This document shows, in pieces, positions 1 through 9,309 of a DNA stretch of 64,000 bases; the first letter of the stretch is position 1; every line of letters begins with the position of its first letter. The position numbers were made by a program, and so were the translations under genes. The notes beneath the pieces were generated by a model. That model saw only the letters and a program-made list of their open reading frames with translations, was not told where the DNA came from and made no database searches. Source of the DNA: Protopterus annectens (taxonomy: Eukaryota; Chordata; Ceratodontiformes; Protopteridae); contig NC_056737.1 of the NCBI RefSeq assembly GCF_019279795.1, positions 1,198,589,475 to 1,198,653,474 of the forward strand. Direction: 5' to 3'.

Positions 1-1272
1 GGTTAGGTACAAACCCATATGTCACCCAGTGGATAGTCAACTGGCTCACAGACAGGACCCAGGAAGTTAGAATTCGGAAGTCCACGACAAAGAGGCCAGT
101 CACAAGTGGAGTCCCTCAGGAATCAGTCATTGGATCTGGCTCACAGACAGGACCCAGGAAGTTAGAATTCGGAAGTCCACGACAAAGAGGCCAGTCACAA
201 GTGGAGTCCCTCAGGGATCAGTCATTGGATCACTCCTTTTTAGTATTTACTTCTCAGAAGTTAAGGCCAATGTCACTGGTCTCTGGCTGACTACATTTGC
301 AAATGATTGCAAATTAGAAGCTGTCATTGACTCTCACATTAACACAAATGTTCTCCAGGAGGGGCTGACAGAGACAAACAATTGGTGTCAGAGCCATGAA
401 CTAAAACTAAATACCAAGAAAAGCATAATAGTATCCTTTGGGAAGTCATCCATCCCTGGTAACTATCATATTGACAACAAAACCGTTAGAGCTGACCCAG
501 TAATCAGGGACTTAGGGACACAAATAGATAGTAATCTAGCCTTTGACCATCGTGTCTACAGTGGTGAGGAAATCATGCTATATTGTGTAACTTATAAACA
601 AAGGTATGGTATCTAAGTCCAAGGAAGTGATTGTTCCACTGTATTCGGCATTCATCAGACTTACCATTGAGTACAAAGCCCCCTTTGGTATGTACCTAAC
701 CAGGCATATCCAACAATTGGAATGTCCACAGAGGTTCCTCACTAAAATAGTACAGGGTGTAAGTAAAATGTTGTATGCAGACTGCCTCAAGGCCCTATCC
801 TTGTATTCTGTCTCCTACAAGCTCTTGAGGTGAGATTTATGCCTGGCATATAGGGCATTGTCAGATCCCACTCTGATGGACCTCCTGTATATCCACAAAA
901 CATAAAGCACCAGAATTACCCATTATAAAGACTTAAACCTTGCCTGTGATATAAATAGGTCCTGCTGGACAGATAGGTATGTATCCCAGAGACTACCATG
1001 TCTATGGAACAGGCTCCCCATTCATGTGAAGCAGAATTCCTCCCCAATTCAATTCAAGTACAACTTGGACAATTGGATAGGAAAACAGAAATTCATCCCT
1101 GGTTTGGCACCTATGTCTCTAATGGACACAGGTAACCTGTAAAGGGTTCATCTCCCAAATCCTTGCTTACACTTATCAAGGGTATCAGAACTTGTCAGAG
1201 ATTTCAGCTGCATGGCTAGGCTTAAAAAGGCCCTTGTGGTCATTAGCCTAGTAAACACCTATGAACCTATGA
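1..1272 (+). mobile_element. CR1/L2-group LINE, 3' part (LINE-0)
   Basis: Translation of the plus strand gives the C-terminal half of a CR1/L2-group reverse transcriptase: a WIVNWLTDRT segment, a TSGVPQGSVIG block (motif B), then FANDCKL, which stands where the other copies here have FADDCKL (catalytic motif C), so one catalytic Asp is changed to Asn. The thumb-like region that follows (IRDLGTQIDS) matches LINE-1 and the 16.9-kb copy. The frame is lost repeatedly after about 550. The 3' UTR holds GGCTAGGCTTAAAAAGGCCC and ends in CCTATGAACCTATGAG, the terminal repeat shared by all LINEs of this family here. The element is cut at the window's left edge. It sits inside a DIRS gag region, whose sequence resumes at 1273. 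Confidence 0.88.
41..230 (+). repeat. 95-bp tandem duplication inside LINE-0
   Basis: Positions 41-135 and 136-230 are nearly identical, both beginning CTGGCTCACAGACAGGACCC. The duplicated piece covers the RT motif B region. Because 95 is not a multiple of three it shifts the frame, so the duplication arose in, or helped to kill, this copy. The other LINE copies in the window have one unit. Confidence 0.9.
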
Positions 1273-1874
1273 GACACACCCAAACAATATACACCCTTAT
1301 CATGACCATCCAGCTTTGGCATTTTTCTGCCACAGTCTTGGCACTGCTTAATACCAATGGTTGACTTTGATTTATCCGACATTATAGCCAAAAATGGGTA
1401 AAAGATCAAGAAGACAAGTTCAGAAAACAAGATCACTCAGTCAAACAAAACAGGGAAGAATCCTAGCAAAGATGGTAGGAAAGATTACCCAACAGTAAGG
1501 GAAGGAGAAGAGAGGAGAAACTACCAGCTATGGTAAATAAGAGGTACCCAGGGGTACAGGTTAAAGTAAATGCACACACTCACAAAGAGAAAAGGGTAGA
1601 CAAGATTCAGATATTACTGAACAGATTAAGGAAGACAAAAAGTTAGAAAAATTGTAATAAAACTGTAAAATGTACTTAGATGCGAGAGAGTTGGCTGATG
1701 TGTCTTTTGTATAAGAGCGGCAAACAAGATTTGGGGTAATGTAGAGAGGGGCATTGTGGGTAGACTATTAGCTCCAGAGTTTTTTGACTGGTGCAAGCTA
1801 TATAATGGCCAGATCAGTTCCAAGGATTGGAACCATAACCCATTAGTCAAGAATAGATGAAGATTGACAATATC
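1273..1874 (-). mobile_element. DIRS-type retrotransposon fossil, left-end fragment (DIRS-1)
   Basis: The minus strand carries the start of a gag-like ORF1 with the cysteine-rich motif CGRKMP..DGHDKGVYCLG, matching DIRS-2 at 35400-35440. Upstream lies the left terminal region, which matches DIRS-2 at 35800-35962 (GGCATTGTGGGTAGACT and the end GAAGATTGACAATATC). The element is broken and only its left end lies in the window; the rest is beyond the LINE-0 insertion. It is probably old. Confidence 0.78.
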
Positions 1875-1924
1875 AGATTAATCATTTAATATTAGTGTAC
1901 CTCTGTCTTGTTTTTGTATCATAC

Positions 1925-2075
1925 TGGGGGTGGGAGGCTGGTATATTGGTTAAGGTGTTTACCTTATGGACACAAGATGCAGGGTTTGATTCTTACATGG
2001 GGTAATTGGCTAGGCTTAAAATGGCCCACACGGGCAGTTAGCGTAGTAGTAATCTATGAACCTATGATCTACACT
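1925..2075 (+). mobile_element. tRNA-derived SINE with LINE-type 3' tail
   Basis: The head looks like a tRNA-derived pol III promoter: an A-box-like TGGTATATTGGT at 1939-1950 and a B-box-like GGTTTGATTCT at 1983-1993 (consensus GGTTCRANNCC), about 44 bp apart as in tRNA SINEs. The body from about 2005 (GGCTAGGCTTAAAATGGCCC) and the end (ATCTATGAACCTATGA) match the 3' end of the CR1/L2 LINEs in this window (1215-1272, 17868-17932, 43930-44010). A shared 3' tail is the known way SINEs recruit a partner LINE's reverse transcriptase. Family name not known to me; exact ends are approximate. Confidence 0.75.
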
Positions 2076-2288
2076 CTCACTGTTCACCAATATCCTTAAA
2101 GAATGATCCCAGTTTTGACTTTCTTAACCAACTTCACATGTTTTACTCATCTGGCTTCCTGGTAGCAGCCTTTTACTCTGGGAAACTTTTCCTGATGTCC
2201 CTCTCTTCATTAAACATTTCCATATATACTGGTATTTTCATGTCTTTATTATTTCAGAACTTTTTTCTCTGTCTCGGACACCTCCACA
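2076..2288. other. Unassigned spacer
   Basis: No ORF, repeat or RNA signature that I can recognise. It lies between the SINE and the 3' end of LINE-1. Confidence 0.5.
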
Positions 2289-2334
2289 TATAGGTTCATA
2301 GGTAGGTACTAGGCTATTGGCCCAAGGGCTTATA

Positions 2335-3174
2335 TAAAATTTTCTTTGGAATTCCCAAAATACACAAAAACATTGAAAGGCCACCATTCAGACAAATAGT
2401 TGCAGCAGGAGGATCAAAGACCTACCCTCTAGCAGTTTTAGTGGACTCTTGGGTAAAACATGTAGTGAATGAAAGAGAACATCTGGTAAAAGATTCTTGG
2501 GAATTTCTTGGAGCATTGAAAAAGGAGAAATGGAAGGACAATTTGACATTCCTTACCACAGATATAAAATACTTGTTTATAGTGATACCCAAAAGAGAGG
2601 GTTTAGAATATTTTGAAGAGGCATTATTTAATAATTCAAAATTAGGGCACCATAAGATTAATTTGGTATGTGAAATGATAAGTTTAATACTGGAAAATAA
2701 CTTTATTTTCTTTGAGGGAGATTATTACCAACAAATTTGTGGAGTAGAGATGGGGGCAGCTTGTGCCCCCAAGTATATGCCAATATTGTGCTTTTGGGAT
2801 GGGAGCCCACCTATGTGTTTAATAGCCCCTTCTGGAATAAGACACAGCTTTATTCCAGGTTTCTGGATGATATCTTTGTATTATGGAAGGGTACACAGGA
2901 AGAAATAGTAGAGCTTGTGACATATCTGGGTGAAACTACAGAATTTTAAGAGTTCATTTACAACTTCAATGCTGAAAGTATCAATTACTTGGATGTACAA
3001 ATAACAAAAGATCTAGATGGATTTAGATCTAGAATATATAGAAAAGATACATTTTGTAATGCATACTTGCATTTTGGGAGTAACCACACCACAGTGCAAA
3101 AAAGCACAGTTAAGGGACAAGCAGTGAGGTTAGCAAGAATGACATCACACAACGAAGATTTGTATGAGGAGTAA
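2335..3174 (+). pseudogene. PLE-A reverse transcriptase, partial
   Basis: PLE-type RT, which copies the element's RNA at a nicked target in the nucleus. Visible blocks are FGIPKIHKN (about 2340), FRQIVAAGG (the PLE FRPIVS block), TTDIKYLF (motif A region, Asp kept), YYQQICGVEMGAACAP (motif B, usually GTPxAP) and RFLDDIFVLWKG (motif C, catalytic DD kept) near 2865, then YLDVQITKD near 2990. The frame changes near motif B and again near 2950, so it is not translatable as one protein. The N-terminal part is absent because of 5' truncation. Confidence 0.85.
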
Positions 3175-3189
3175 AACAAAATACAAACA

Positions 3190-3860
3190 ATGTTTGAGGA
3201 AAGAGGGTATCCTAAAGAATTGGTCAAGGAAATAATTTTAGATGTGTATAACAAGTGGGGTACAGTATACCTGCCCTTGTTGGGGGTGGAATTACAGAAA
3301 AATCAGGATGCTTTAAACTTAGAAACTGGCAAATATAAAAAAGCATGTGTGTTGGAATTCAATTATTTAACAAATGAAGTTAAAAAGACCATACAAAAGA
3401 ACTGGAGTATTTTTAAAACCAACAAGGAGATATACCAAAGGGTAGCTGAAAGTACCAAATTTGTGAATAAAACAGGATTTAACATCAAAAGCCTGTTAGA
3501 ACATAAGTTGGAACCCAAAATTAAGACAACTATAGGAACAAGACCGTGTGGAAGCTGTAGACAATGTTCATTTATAAAGAGATTAAATTATATTATTCTG
3601 GACAATAGAATGAAAAGTAGGAAGAGTTTGTTAAAGGGAATTGTCTTAGTAAAGGGGTTGTATACGTAATAGTTTGCAACTCATGTTCAGGATTCTATAT
3701 GGGAAAGACCGAACGAGCTTTGAGAAATAGAATGTATGAACATGGAAATGACATTAAAAATAAAAAGGTAACTAATTCATTATATAAACACCCAATGGTC
3801 TGTTCCCGATTTAACAAGTTTTTATTTGGTATTTTGGAACAGGTCAAGCCTAATCCCAGG
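3190..3860 (+). pseudogene. PLE-A linker and GIY-YIG endonuclease
   Basis: The part after the RT begins MFEERGYPKELVKEI, a block also seen in PLE-E (FEERGYPSLKLHS). It contains the cysteine motif RPCGSCRQC near 3543-3570, typical of the linker before the endonuclease in this group. The endonuclease follows in another frame near 3660: YVIVCNSCSGFYMGKTERALRNRMYEH, a GIY-YIG fold signature with YMG in place of YIG and the conserved Arg. In PLEs this domain nicks the target DNA for priming. A frame change separates the linker from the nuclease, so the copy is inactive. Confidence 0.82.
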
Positions 3861-4248
3861 GGGGGGTGACTCAAAAAATCTGTTGAAGAAGAGGAAAACT
3901 CAGTGGCAATTCAAAACAGCAGCTATGTTCCCCCCTGGTTTAAATGAAAACATTTCAATAGCCCTTGTGTTGCATGAGAAAGCTAATAAAATATAAGAGT
4001 ATAACATATACATACATATATAAAAAACTGTTTTATAATATATTAGGTTGGAACATTTAGTTTCAGTATTTTATTCAAAAATAAATTGAGTCAATATTTT
4101 AAAGTTTTATAAAAACAAGTGTACATATGTTTTAGATGAAATTTAATAATTGATTGAGAATGTAATTGGTCATTATTATGTTGATTGCTTTGTATCTGTG
4201 ATTGATTTATATTTTTTATAAAAAATGAGGATGTTTAGAAAGAAATTT

Positions 4249-4290
4249 ATTCTGATGAAGGCTATATGTTGTAGCCGAAAGCGCTCAATC
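4249..4290 (+). ncRNA. Hammerhead ribozyme motif of PLE-A
   Basis: The core CTGATGA (4252-4258) is followed by a stem II GGCTA...TAGCC and by GAAA (4277-4280), then GCGCTC. This is the type I hammerhead layout with a minimal palindromic stem III (AGCGCT) and predicted cleavage after the C that follows it. Stem I is short (ATT before the core with AAT after the site). Such motifs are known in the pseudo-LTRs of Penelope-like elements. Confidence 0.8.
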
Positions 4291-4581
4291 TAGGTATAGT
4301 AATAAAAGACATTTGGATTTTTATACGGCCTGGTGTTTGTGCAACTTATGGTGTTTTAAGCCTAGCCAGAAAGGTACCCTGGCTTTCGCCAACCAAGAAA
4401 ATTATTTTCCTGTGCACCTGTCGAGCAGAGCCACAGAAGTGATCCCTGGGGTGAATTTCCTATTTCCCATCCAATCACCAAGATTTTTCTTGAAGAGTGC
4501 TAATGAGGAGCTCTGTTTGACATAGATAGGTAGTCTGTTCCAGAGTATGGGAAGTCTCTGGGACAGGAATCTATCCCTCCA

Positions 4582-6186
4582 TCATGATCTGTTTATTGTG
4601 GTGACAAGGTTTAGGTCCCTACAGTGTGTAGCTCGGAGGGATTGGGATTTCTTTAAGTGGAGCATGTCCAACAGCTCTGGGTTTGACATAGCTTTGCATG
4701 TTAGGCAGAGATTGCCTCTAAGTAGGTGATATGGGACAGAGTAAAGCTGGAGTTTTTTGAGACAGTCTACATAGGGCATCTGTTTGAGGCCAGTAATCTT
4801 CTTTGTGAGGTATTTCTGTGGCCTCTGCAGTTGTTGTAGATGTCTTGTGAGGTACATACCAAAAGAGGCGCTGTACTCTATAATGGGTCTAATGAGTGAT
4901 GAGTACAGGGGAACAATGACCTCTTTTTTTCTGGATGAGAAACCATTTGTGATGAGGTGTGCCAGGTAAAAGGATTTCTTGACCACTGTGGCGATGTGAT
5001 TATCAAAGGAAAGACTACTGTCCACCTGTGTCCCAAGGTCTCTTATCACACTTTCGGTGTTAAGTAGACTACCACCTATGTGGTAGTTCATGGGTACAGA
5101 GTTTTTACCAAAGGGGATGACAATGCACTTTTTGAAATTGAGCTTGAGGCCATGGCTTTGACATGAGGCATCTGCCTCAGAGAGGCCCTTTTGTAGGATG
5201 GCCACATCGTTAGGAGTTTTGATTATGGCTCCCAGTTTGCAGTCATCTGCAAACTTCATTAGCCAAAGACCTTCTGTGTTAGCCTGTACTTCAGAGAAGT
5301 AGATACCAAACAGGAGAGGACCCAGGACTGAACCCTGTGATACTCCACTTGTCAATGGTCTGAAGTCGGGTTTGGAGCCTGCTACTTTCACAGTGTGGGT
5401 TCTGTCCACAAGCCAGTTGGAAACCCATCTTGTGACATAGGGATTTATACATAGTTTACTGAGTTTATCTATAATTTCAGAGTGGGGGATGGTGTTGAAA
5501 GCCTTGGTGAGATCTAGATAGGCTGTGTGAACCACATTACCCTCATCTATGGCTTTGTTGACTGCTTCAAAGAAGTCTATCAGGTTTAGGAGACAGGATC
5601 TGCCTTTAACAAACCCAAACTGGATGGAGTCCAGAGTTTGGAGATTACCAATGTCTTTGTTTATGAGTTCCATGATGATACGTTCCATGGCCTTGCAGAC
5701 CAGGCTCACCAGGCTAATGGGGCGGTAGTTTCCGGGGTCCGTCGTGGCTCCCCCTTTGTGGAGTGGGATAACCGTCACTGTGCAACATTCAGTGGGCACA
5801 AAGCCTGAGGTGAGTCTATGATTGAAAATGGTACTTAGGTGGCGTGCCAGTTCATTCTGTAGTTCATGTAGAACGCAGCCTGGGATATTGTCAGGTCCCA
5901 TGGATGCTGTGTTCTTGGCTTTGGAGAGTGTGTTTTTTACCTGTGCAGCCGTGATTACAGGAACTTTGCATTCTTCCGGTATAGAAATGGGCCCTCTAGG
6001 GGTGAGAGGGGGTAAAGTTAGGACTGAACCTATCTGCCAGGATGTTGGCAATATCAGTTGGTTCTTTATATTTAGTGCCATTGTGCTGTAACTCAGAGCA
6101 GATCTCAGTGTTGCCATTGAGATTCTTGACATAGCTATAGAATGCTTTGTGGTTGTCTTTAGAGTCAGTGGCAATTTTGTTTTCAT
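4582..6186 (-). CDS. LINE-1 (CR1/L2 group) reverse transcriptase, long open part
   Basis: A 534-codon open frame carrying most of the RT. Blocks in order: TASMGPDNIPGCVL, GNYRPISLVSLVCKAMERII, QFGFVKGRSCLLNL, AYLDLTKAFNTIPH (motif A, Asp kept), TSGVSQGSVLGPLLFGIYF (motif B), LMKFADDCKLGAI (motif C, DD kept) and the C-terminal DSSLSFDNHI and LYSSLIRPIIEY blocks. RT copies LINE RNA at the nicked target. The first 60 or so residues from the Met at 6186 are out of frame: in the alternative frame this stretch encodes KDNHKAFYSYVKNLNGN, which matches LINE-2 and LINE-3. So the apparent start is not the true start; ORF2 began upstream with the endonuclease. Both catalytic aspartate sites are intact. 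Confidence 0.9.
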   Translation of the reverse strand: MKTKLPLTLKTTTKHSIAMSRISMATLRSALSYSTMALNIKNQLILPTSWQIGSVLTLPPLTPRGPISIPEECKVPVITAAQVKNTLSKAKNTASMGPDNIPGCVLHELQNELARHLSTIFNHRLTSGFVPTECCTVTVIPLHKGGATTDPGNYRPISLVSLVCKAMERIIMELINKDIGNLQTLDSIQFGFVKGRSCLLNLIDFFEAVNKAIDEGNVVHTAYLDLTKAFNTIPHSEIIDKLSKLCINPYVTRWVSNWLVDRTHTVKVAGSKPDFRPLTSGVSQGSVLGPLLFGIYFSEVQANTEGLWLMKFADDCKLGAIIKTPNDVAILQKGLSEADASCQSHGLKLNFKKCIVIPFGKNSVPMNYHIGGSLLNTESVIRDLGTQVDSSLSFDNHIATVVKKSFYLAHLITNGFSSRKKEVIVPLYSSLIRPIIEYSASFGMYLTRHLQQLQRPQKYLTKKITGLKQMPYVDCLKKLQLYSVPYHLLRGNLCLTCKAMSNPELLDMLHLKKSQSLRATHCRDLNLVTTINRS

Positions 6187-6535
6187 AATTAGCTTTGGAG
6201 GATTTTATGAGGGATCTCAGCTTCTAATGAGGCTGACCAGGGAGTTCCTCCAGTCATGGCAATTTACTCTTTTTTGCAACAGTTTCTTTCTTCTGTTGTA
6301 GAGTTTGTCTATGGCAGAGGACCACCAGATTGGCTTCCATTTTTTAGAGGATAGCATCTTGGTTCTGTTAGAGATAGCATGATCCATGCGCTCGTGTAAG
6401 TACTTATAAAGTGCATTTGTGTAGGATTCAACAGTCGTACCTCTATTGTCCATCTGCATGGGTGTCATGAAGTTTGCCACTTCTGTCTTAAGAAGTATGA
6501 AGTTGACTTTGGAGAAGTTTTTTACGGTGGTTTCC

Positions 6536-7311
6536 CTAATGGGGGGGGGGTGGGATGTGGATGTCTAGGGTAATTAGCTTGTGGTCGGATCTGCCCAACG
6601 AGGAATTGACCTCTGGTGTGGAACACCGGTCACCCATGTTGGTAATGATCAGGTCTAGGATATTGCTGCCCCTGGTGGGGGTGTGAATAAGTTGATCCAA
6701 GGCGTTGGAATTTATGAATTCCAGAAAACATTGAGCAAAAGAGTTGGTACATGAGTAGTTTACCCAGTTAATGCTAGGGTAGTTGAAATTGCCCATTATT
6801 AGGGTGTTGGGTTGTACCCTAATATTTTCCAGTGTATCAAGAAATGAGGAGTGGGAATCCTGGGGCATGGTGGGGGGGGTCTGTAGCAAGCTACAGTTTG
6901 GATTGCAGTCTTGCCCAGAGTTAGTTGCACTTGGATAATCTCAGATGCATTATGCTGTGCAACTAGCCTGGAGGTGTGGACATCCTTAATGAATATGGAT
7001 ACGCCTCCGCCTTTAGTGCTTCGGTCCAGGCTAGGTGGCTGAAAGGTGCAGTATGAATTATAGCCTGGTAATGCAGGGGTGTTCTCTGGATCTTTGAACC
7101 AGGTCTCTGTCACTGCACAGATGTCGATGTTCTCCATTTTAAGGAGTGCCTCGAGTGAGTGCATTTTGAGGTTTAGACTTCTAGCACTAAGTAGCATTAT
7201 CCTCAAATTTTGCTTGCTTTTACCTGTTACGGTGGTGAATTTGACATTTGAACCTTGCCAAAAAGGCACTATAGAGTTGGCAAGAGCCTTAGCCAGTATC
7301 TGAAATCCCAA
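6536..7311 (-). pseudogene. LINE-1 AP-type endonuclease
   Basis: Exonuclease/endonuclease/phosphatase-type nuclease that nicks the target DNA in LINEs of this group. Seen in order: MLLSARSLNLKMHSLEALL, ICAVTETWFKD (catalytic Glu region), STKGGGVSIFIKD, a VACYRPPPP block, then in a second frame GNFNYPSINW (normally GDFN; LINE-2 keeps GDFN) and GRSDHKLITLDI (catalytic SDH). The domain is split by a frame change near 6850 within a C-rich run. In this copy the reading frame runs without a stop from the esterase end (LGFQILAKALANSIVPFW) into the endonuclease start, unlike in LINE-2. Confidence 0.87.
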
Positions 7312-7850
7312 GGGCGACAGGTGCAGGCCATCTCTGGCAAAGCATCATGGTCTGTCGATCATGTCATCTCAGGCAGAAAATACTGGAGCCCCTTAGAATG
7401 ACACCAGAAGCTTAGCCAATTGTTGAAGTCAATCATTTTGTCCTTGTACTGTGGTATCATTCTGGGTGATGGCAGGTGCTACTCAGGGCTAGGATCATAC
7501 CTGTCTGGGCTACAAGATCAGAGAGCTCTTCCATGTCTATTTTCATGTAGTCCAGGGAGGTATGTCTCAGGTCATTCACATCAACATGGACAATGACAGA
7601 GTCATATTTGTACTTGTTGTGGAGTGACCTAAATGCATGAGTTATGTGGTGGATCCTGGCAGCTGACAGTAACATTCTCCTTGTTTAGCCTGGTGAGTGG
7701 AACATCAGTGTGCCTGACTATAGAGTCACCTATGAGTAGAGTGCTGGGTACGTTGTTATGCCTTATGGGCTGTGGTTGAGTGGTACACTGACATTATCGG
7801 CTATGTGTCATTTGGGTTGTGTTGGGGGGTGGAGTTTGCTTGCATTTCTG
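7312..7850 (-). pseudogene. LINE-1 ORF1, SGNH-esterase part
   Basis: The stretch YKYDSVIVHVDVNDLRHTSL with MEELSDLVAQTGM at 7457-7675 matches the esterase domain found in ORF1 of CR1-group LINEs (block III, usually VHVGxND; here VHVDVND). The end of the domain, with the D..H catalytic block (DGLHLSPLGFQ), lies at about 7290-7345. The frame is interrupted between the two pieces. The upstream part of ORF1 continues on the far side of PLE-B at 24248. The role of the esterase in transposition is not settled; lipid or membrane interaction has been proposed for related proteins. Confidence 0.75.
7837..7850. repeat. Target-site duplication of PLE-B, left copy
   Basis: TGCTTGCATTTCTG occurs here and at 24234-24247, directly flanking the 16.4-kb block between them. 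LINE-1 ORF1 reads on from one copy to the other. This shows that the whole block entered LINE-1 as one PLE insertion, later enlarged by nested elements. Confidence 0.88.
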
Positions 7851-7969
7851 ATAAACGAAAAGCAAAACGGCTATACAGGTAAAACCCAGTATATAAAAAG
7901 AGAAGTATATGAGAGAAAACACTATACCGGGTACCACACAATAACGTCTTTATTTAAACAAAGTAAAAA

Positions 7970-8014
7970 GGAGAGGTGAGCGCTTTCGCAACCTTCGTTG
8001 CTTCATCAGACAAA
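7970..8014 (-). ncRNA. Hammerhead ribozyme motif, PLE-B left 3' pseudo-LTR
   Basis: On the minus strand: CTGATGA (complement at 8003-8009), stem II GCAAC/GTTGC closed by GAAG, then GAAAGCGCTCACC. The core is intact and stem III is the palindromic AGCGCT. Stem I pairing next to the core is weak (TGT with ACC). Confidence 0.8.
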
Positions 8015-8433
8015 GAATTAACTGTTCAACTGCTTGTTTTGTATCACTCTCAGTCAAAAAAAAATTTCCAATTAGTGACATCATACAACTTTTGAAAATT
8101 TAAAGGCATATATGACAAGAATATTGTAAAATACGCATGTGAATATAAAATATATATACAAAAATATATATACAAAAATGTAAAGTATGTTCATATTTAT
8201 GCATATCTGATTTTAAAACAGTTAAATAATCTCATTAAAAATGCATATATATATATAAAAAATGCATATAAATAAAAATGCATAGTATATTCATATTTAT
8301 GCATATCTAATTTAAAACAATTAAATAATCTCATAAAATGCATATATATAATATATATTTAAAAAGAATGCATAATACAAAATATATAATAAAAGAAATA
8401 TATGTATATATATTTTTTATTTTATGCAAAAAA

Positions 8434-9274
8434 TTAATTGTGTTGAAGACGTCTAGCTTTAAGAAATGGAACCAGTGATGTACAACCATTTAAGCCTGGA
8501 TATCTATCAGCCTTGAGCTTGATAATCCATCTTTGTTCTCGGCTCTCTGTGAAATTTTCTATATCTCCTCCCCTCACATTTCTATGTATATGTTGTAAAA
8601 CAAAGAACTTGAAAGAGTGTGAAGGGTCAGTGTTTAAAACATGTTGAGCAAGCGCACTAGTAGTTTTGTTATTTCTGATGTCTCTTATGTGTTCCAATAT
8701 TCTATCCTTTAAGTTTCTATTTGTTTTCCTATATAGAAGGCATGCCATATTTGGCAGAAACAAAATAAATAACATCTGTGGTTTTACAGTCTGCATATGA
8801 ATGAGAGTATAGTGTAAAATTTCTAACAGGATGAATATATGGTGTAGTACTATGAATATGTGTACAAGCAGTACAAGACCTACAAGGAAAAGTACCTTTG
8901 CGTCTGGAATTATAGGTAGTTTTTTTGATGTCTTTATTACACAATTGTTGTTTTAATGTTAGATTATTTCTGAAACTGAAGCTAGGTGCATTACCAATGA
9001 AAGAATGTAAACAAGGAATCTCATGTAAAATGTTCCAATGTTGTTTAATAATATTAGTATACTGATTAACATTACTGGCATACTGAAAAACCACTCTAAT
9101 GCTATTATTTTGTGTATTATTTCTCAAATTACTGCTATCTGACGTAATAGAATTAGAAGATTGAAAATACGCTTTACATTTAGAGTCCCTGAGTGTCCAA
9201 GCATCAGAAATAGTTCTATCTATTTCATCCATATTATATCCTCTTCTTAAAAAATCAGTTTTCAATTTATTCAA
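8434..9274 (-). pseudogene. PLE-B left: linker and GIY-YIG endonuclease
   Basis: The linker piece (9274 to about 8760) starts MNKLKTDFLRRGYNMDEID and ends with GTFPCRSCTACTHI, the CxxCxxC motif, and DVIYFVSAKYGM. The nuclease continues in another frame: LLYRKTNRNLKDRILEHIRDIRNNKT (YRK where other copies keep YIGK), SALAQHVLNTDPSH, and the C-terminal ENFTESREQRWIIKL with the conserved Glu region. In PLEs this domain makes the target nick. The frame change falls exactly at the YIG motif. The plus-strand arm at 22864-23705 has the same arrangement, with FYIGK kept. Confidence 0.87.
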
Positions 9275-9309
9275 AGCTAGTACTGCATCATTATCATTGT
9301 TGTGTAATC

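Larger units (their letters stand above)
2333..4367 (+). mobile_element. Penelope-like element, 5'-truncated (PLE-A)
   Basis: The plus strand encodes the PLE reverse transcriptase from the PKIHKN motif onward, the linker and a GIY-YIG endonuclease, then an AT-rich 3' UTR with a hammerhead ribozyme motif and AATAAAAGAC close to the end. It begins within the RT, so it is 5'-truncated. It lies inside the 3' UTR of LINE-1: the LINE sequence leaves at TAGGCTATTGGCCCAAGGGC (about 2330) and resumes at AAGCCTAGCCAGAAAGG (4368). I find no clear long target-site duplication. The reading frame is interrupted several times, so it is dead. Confidence 0.85.
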
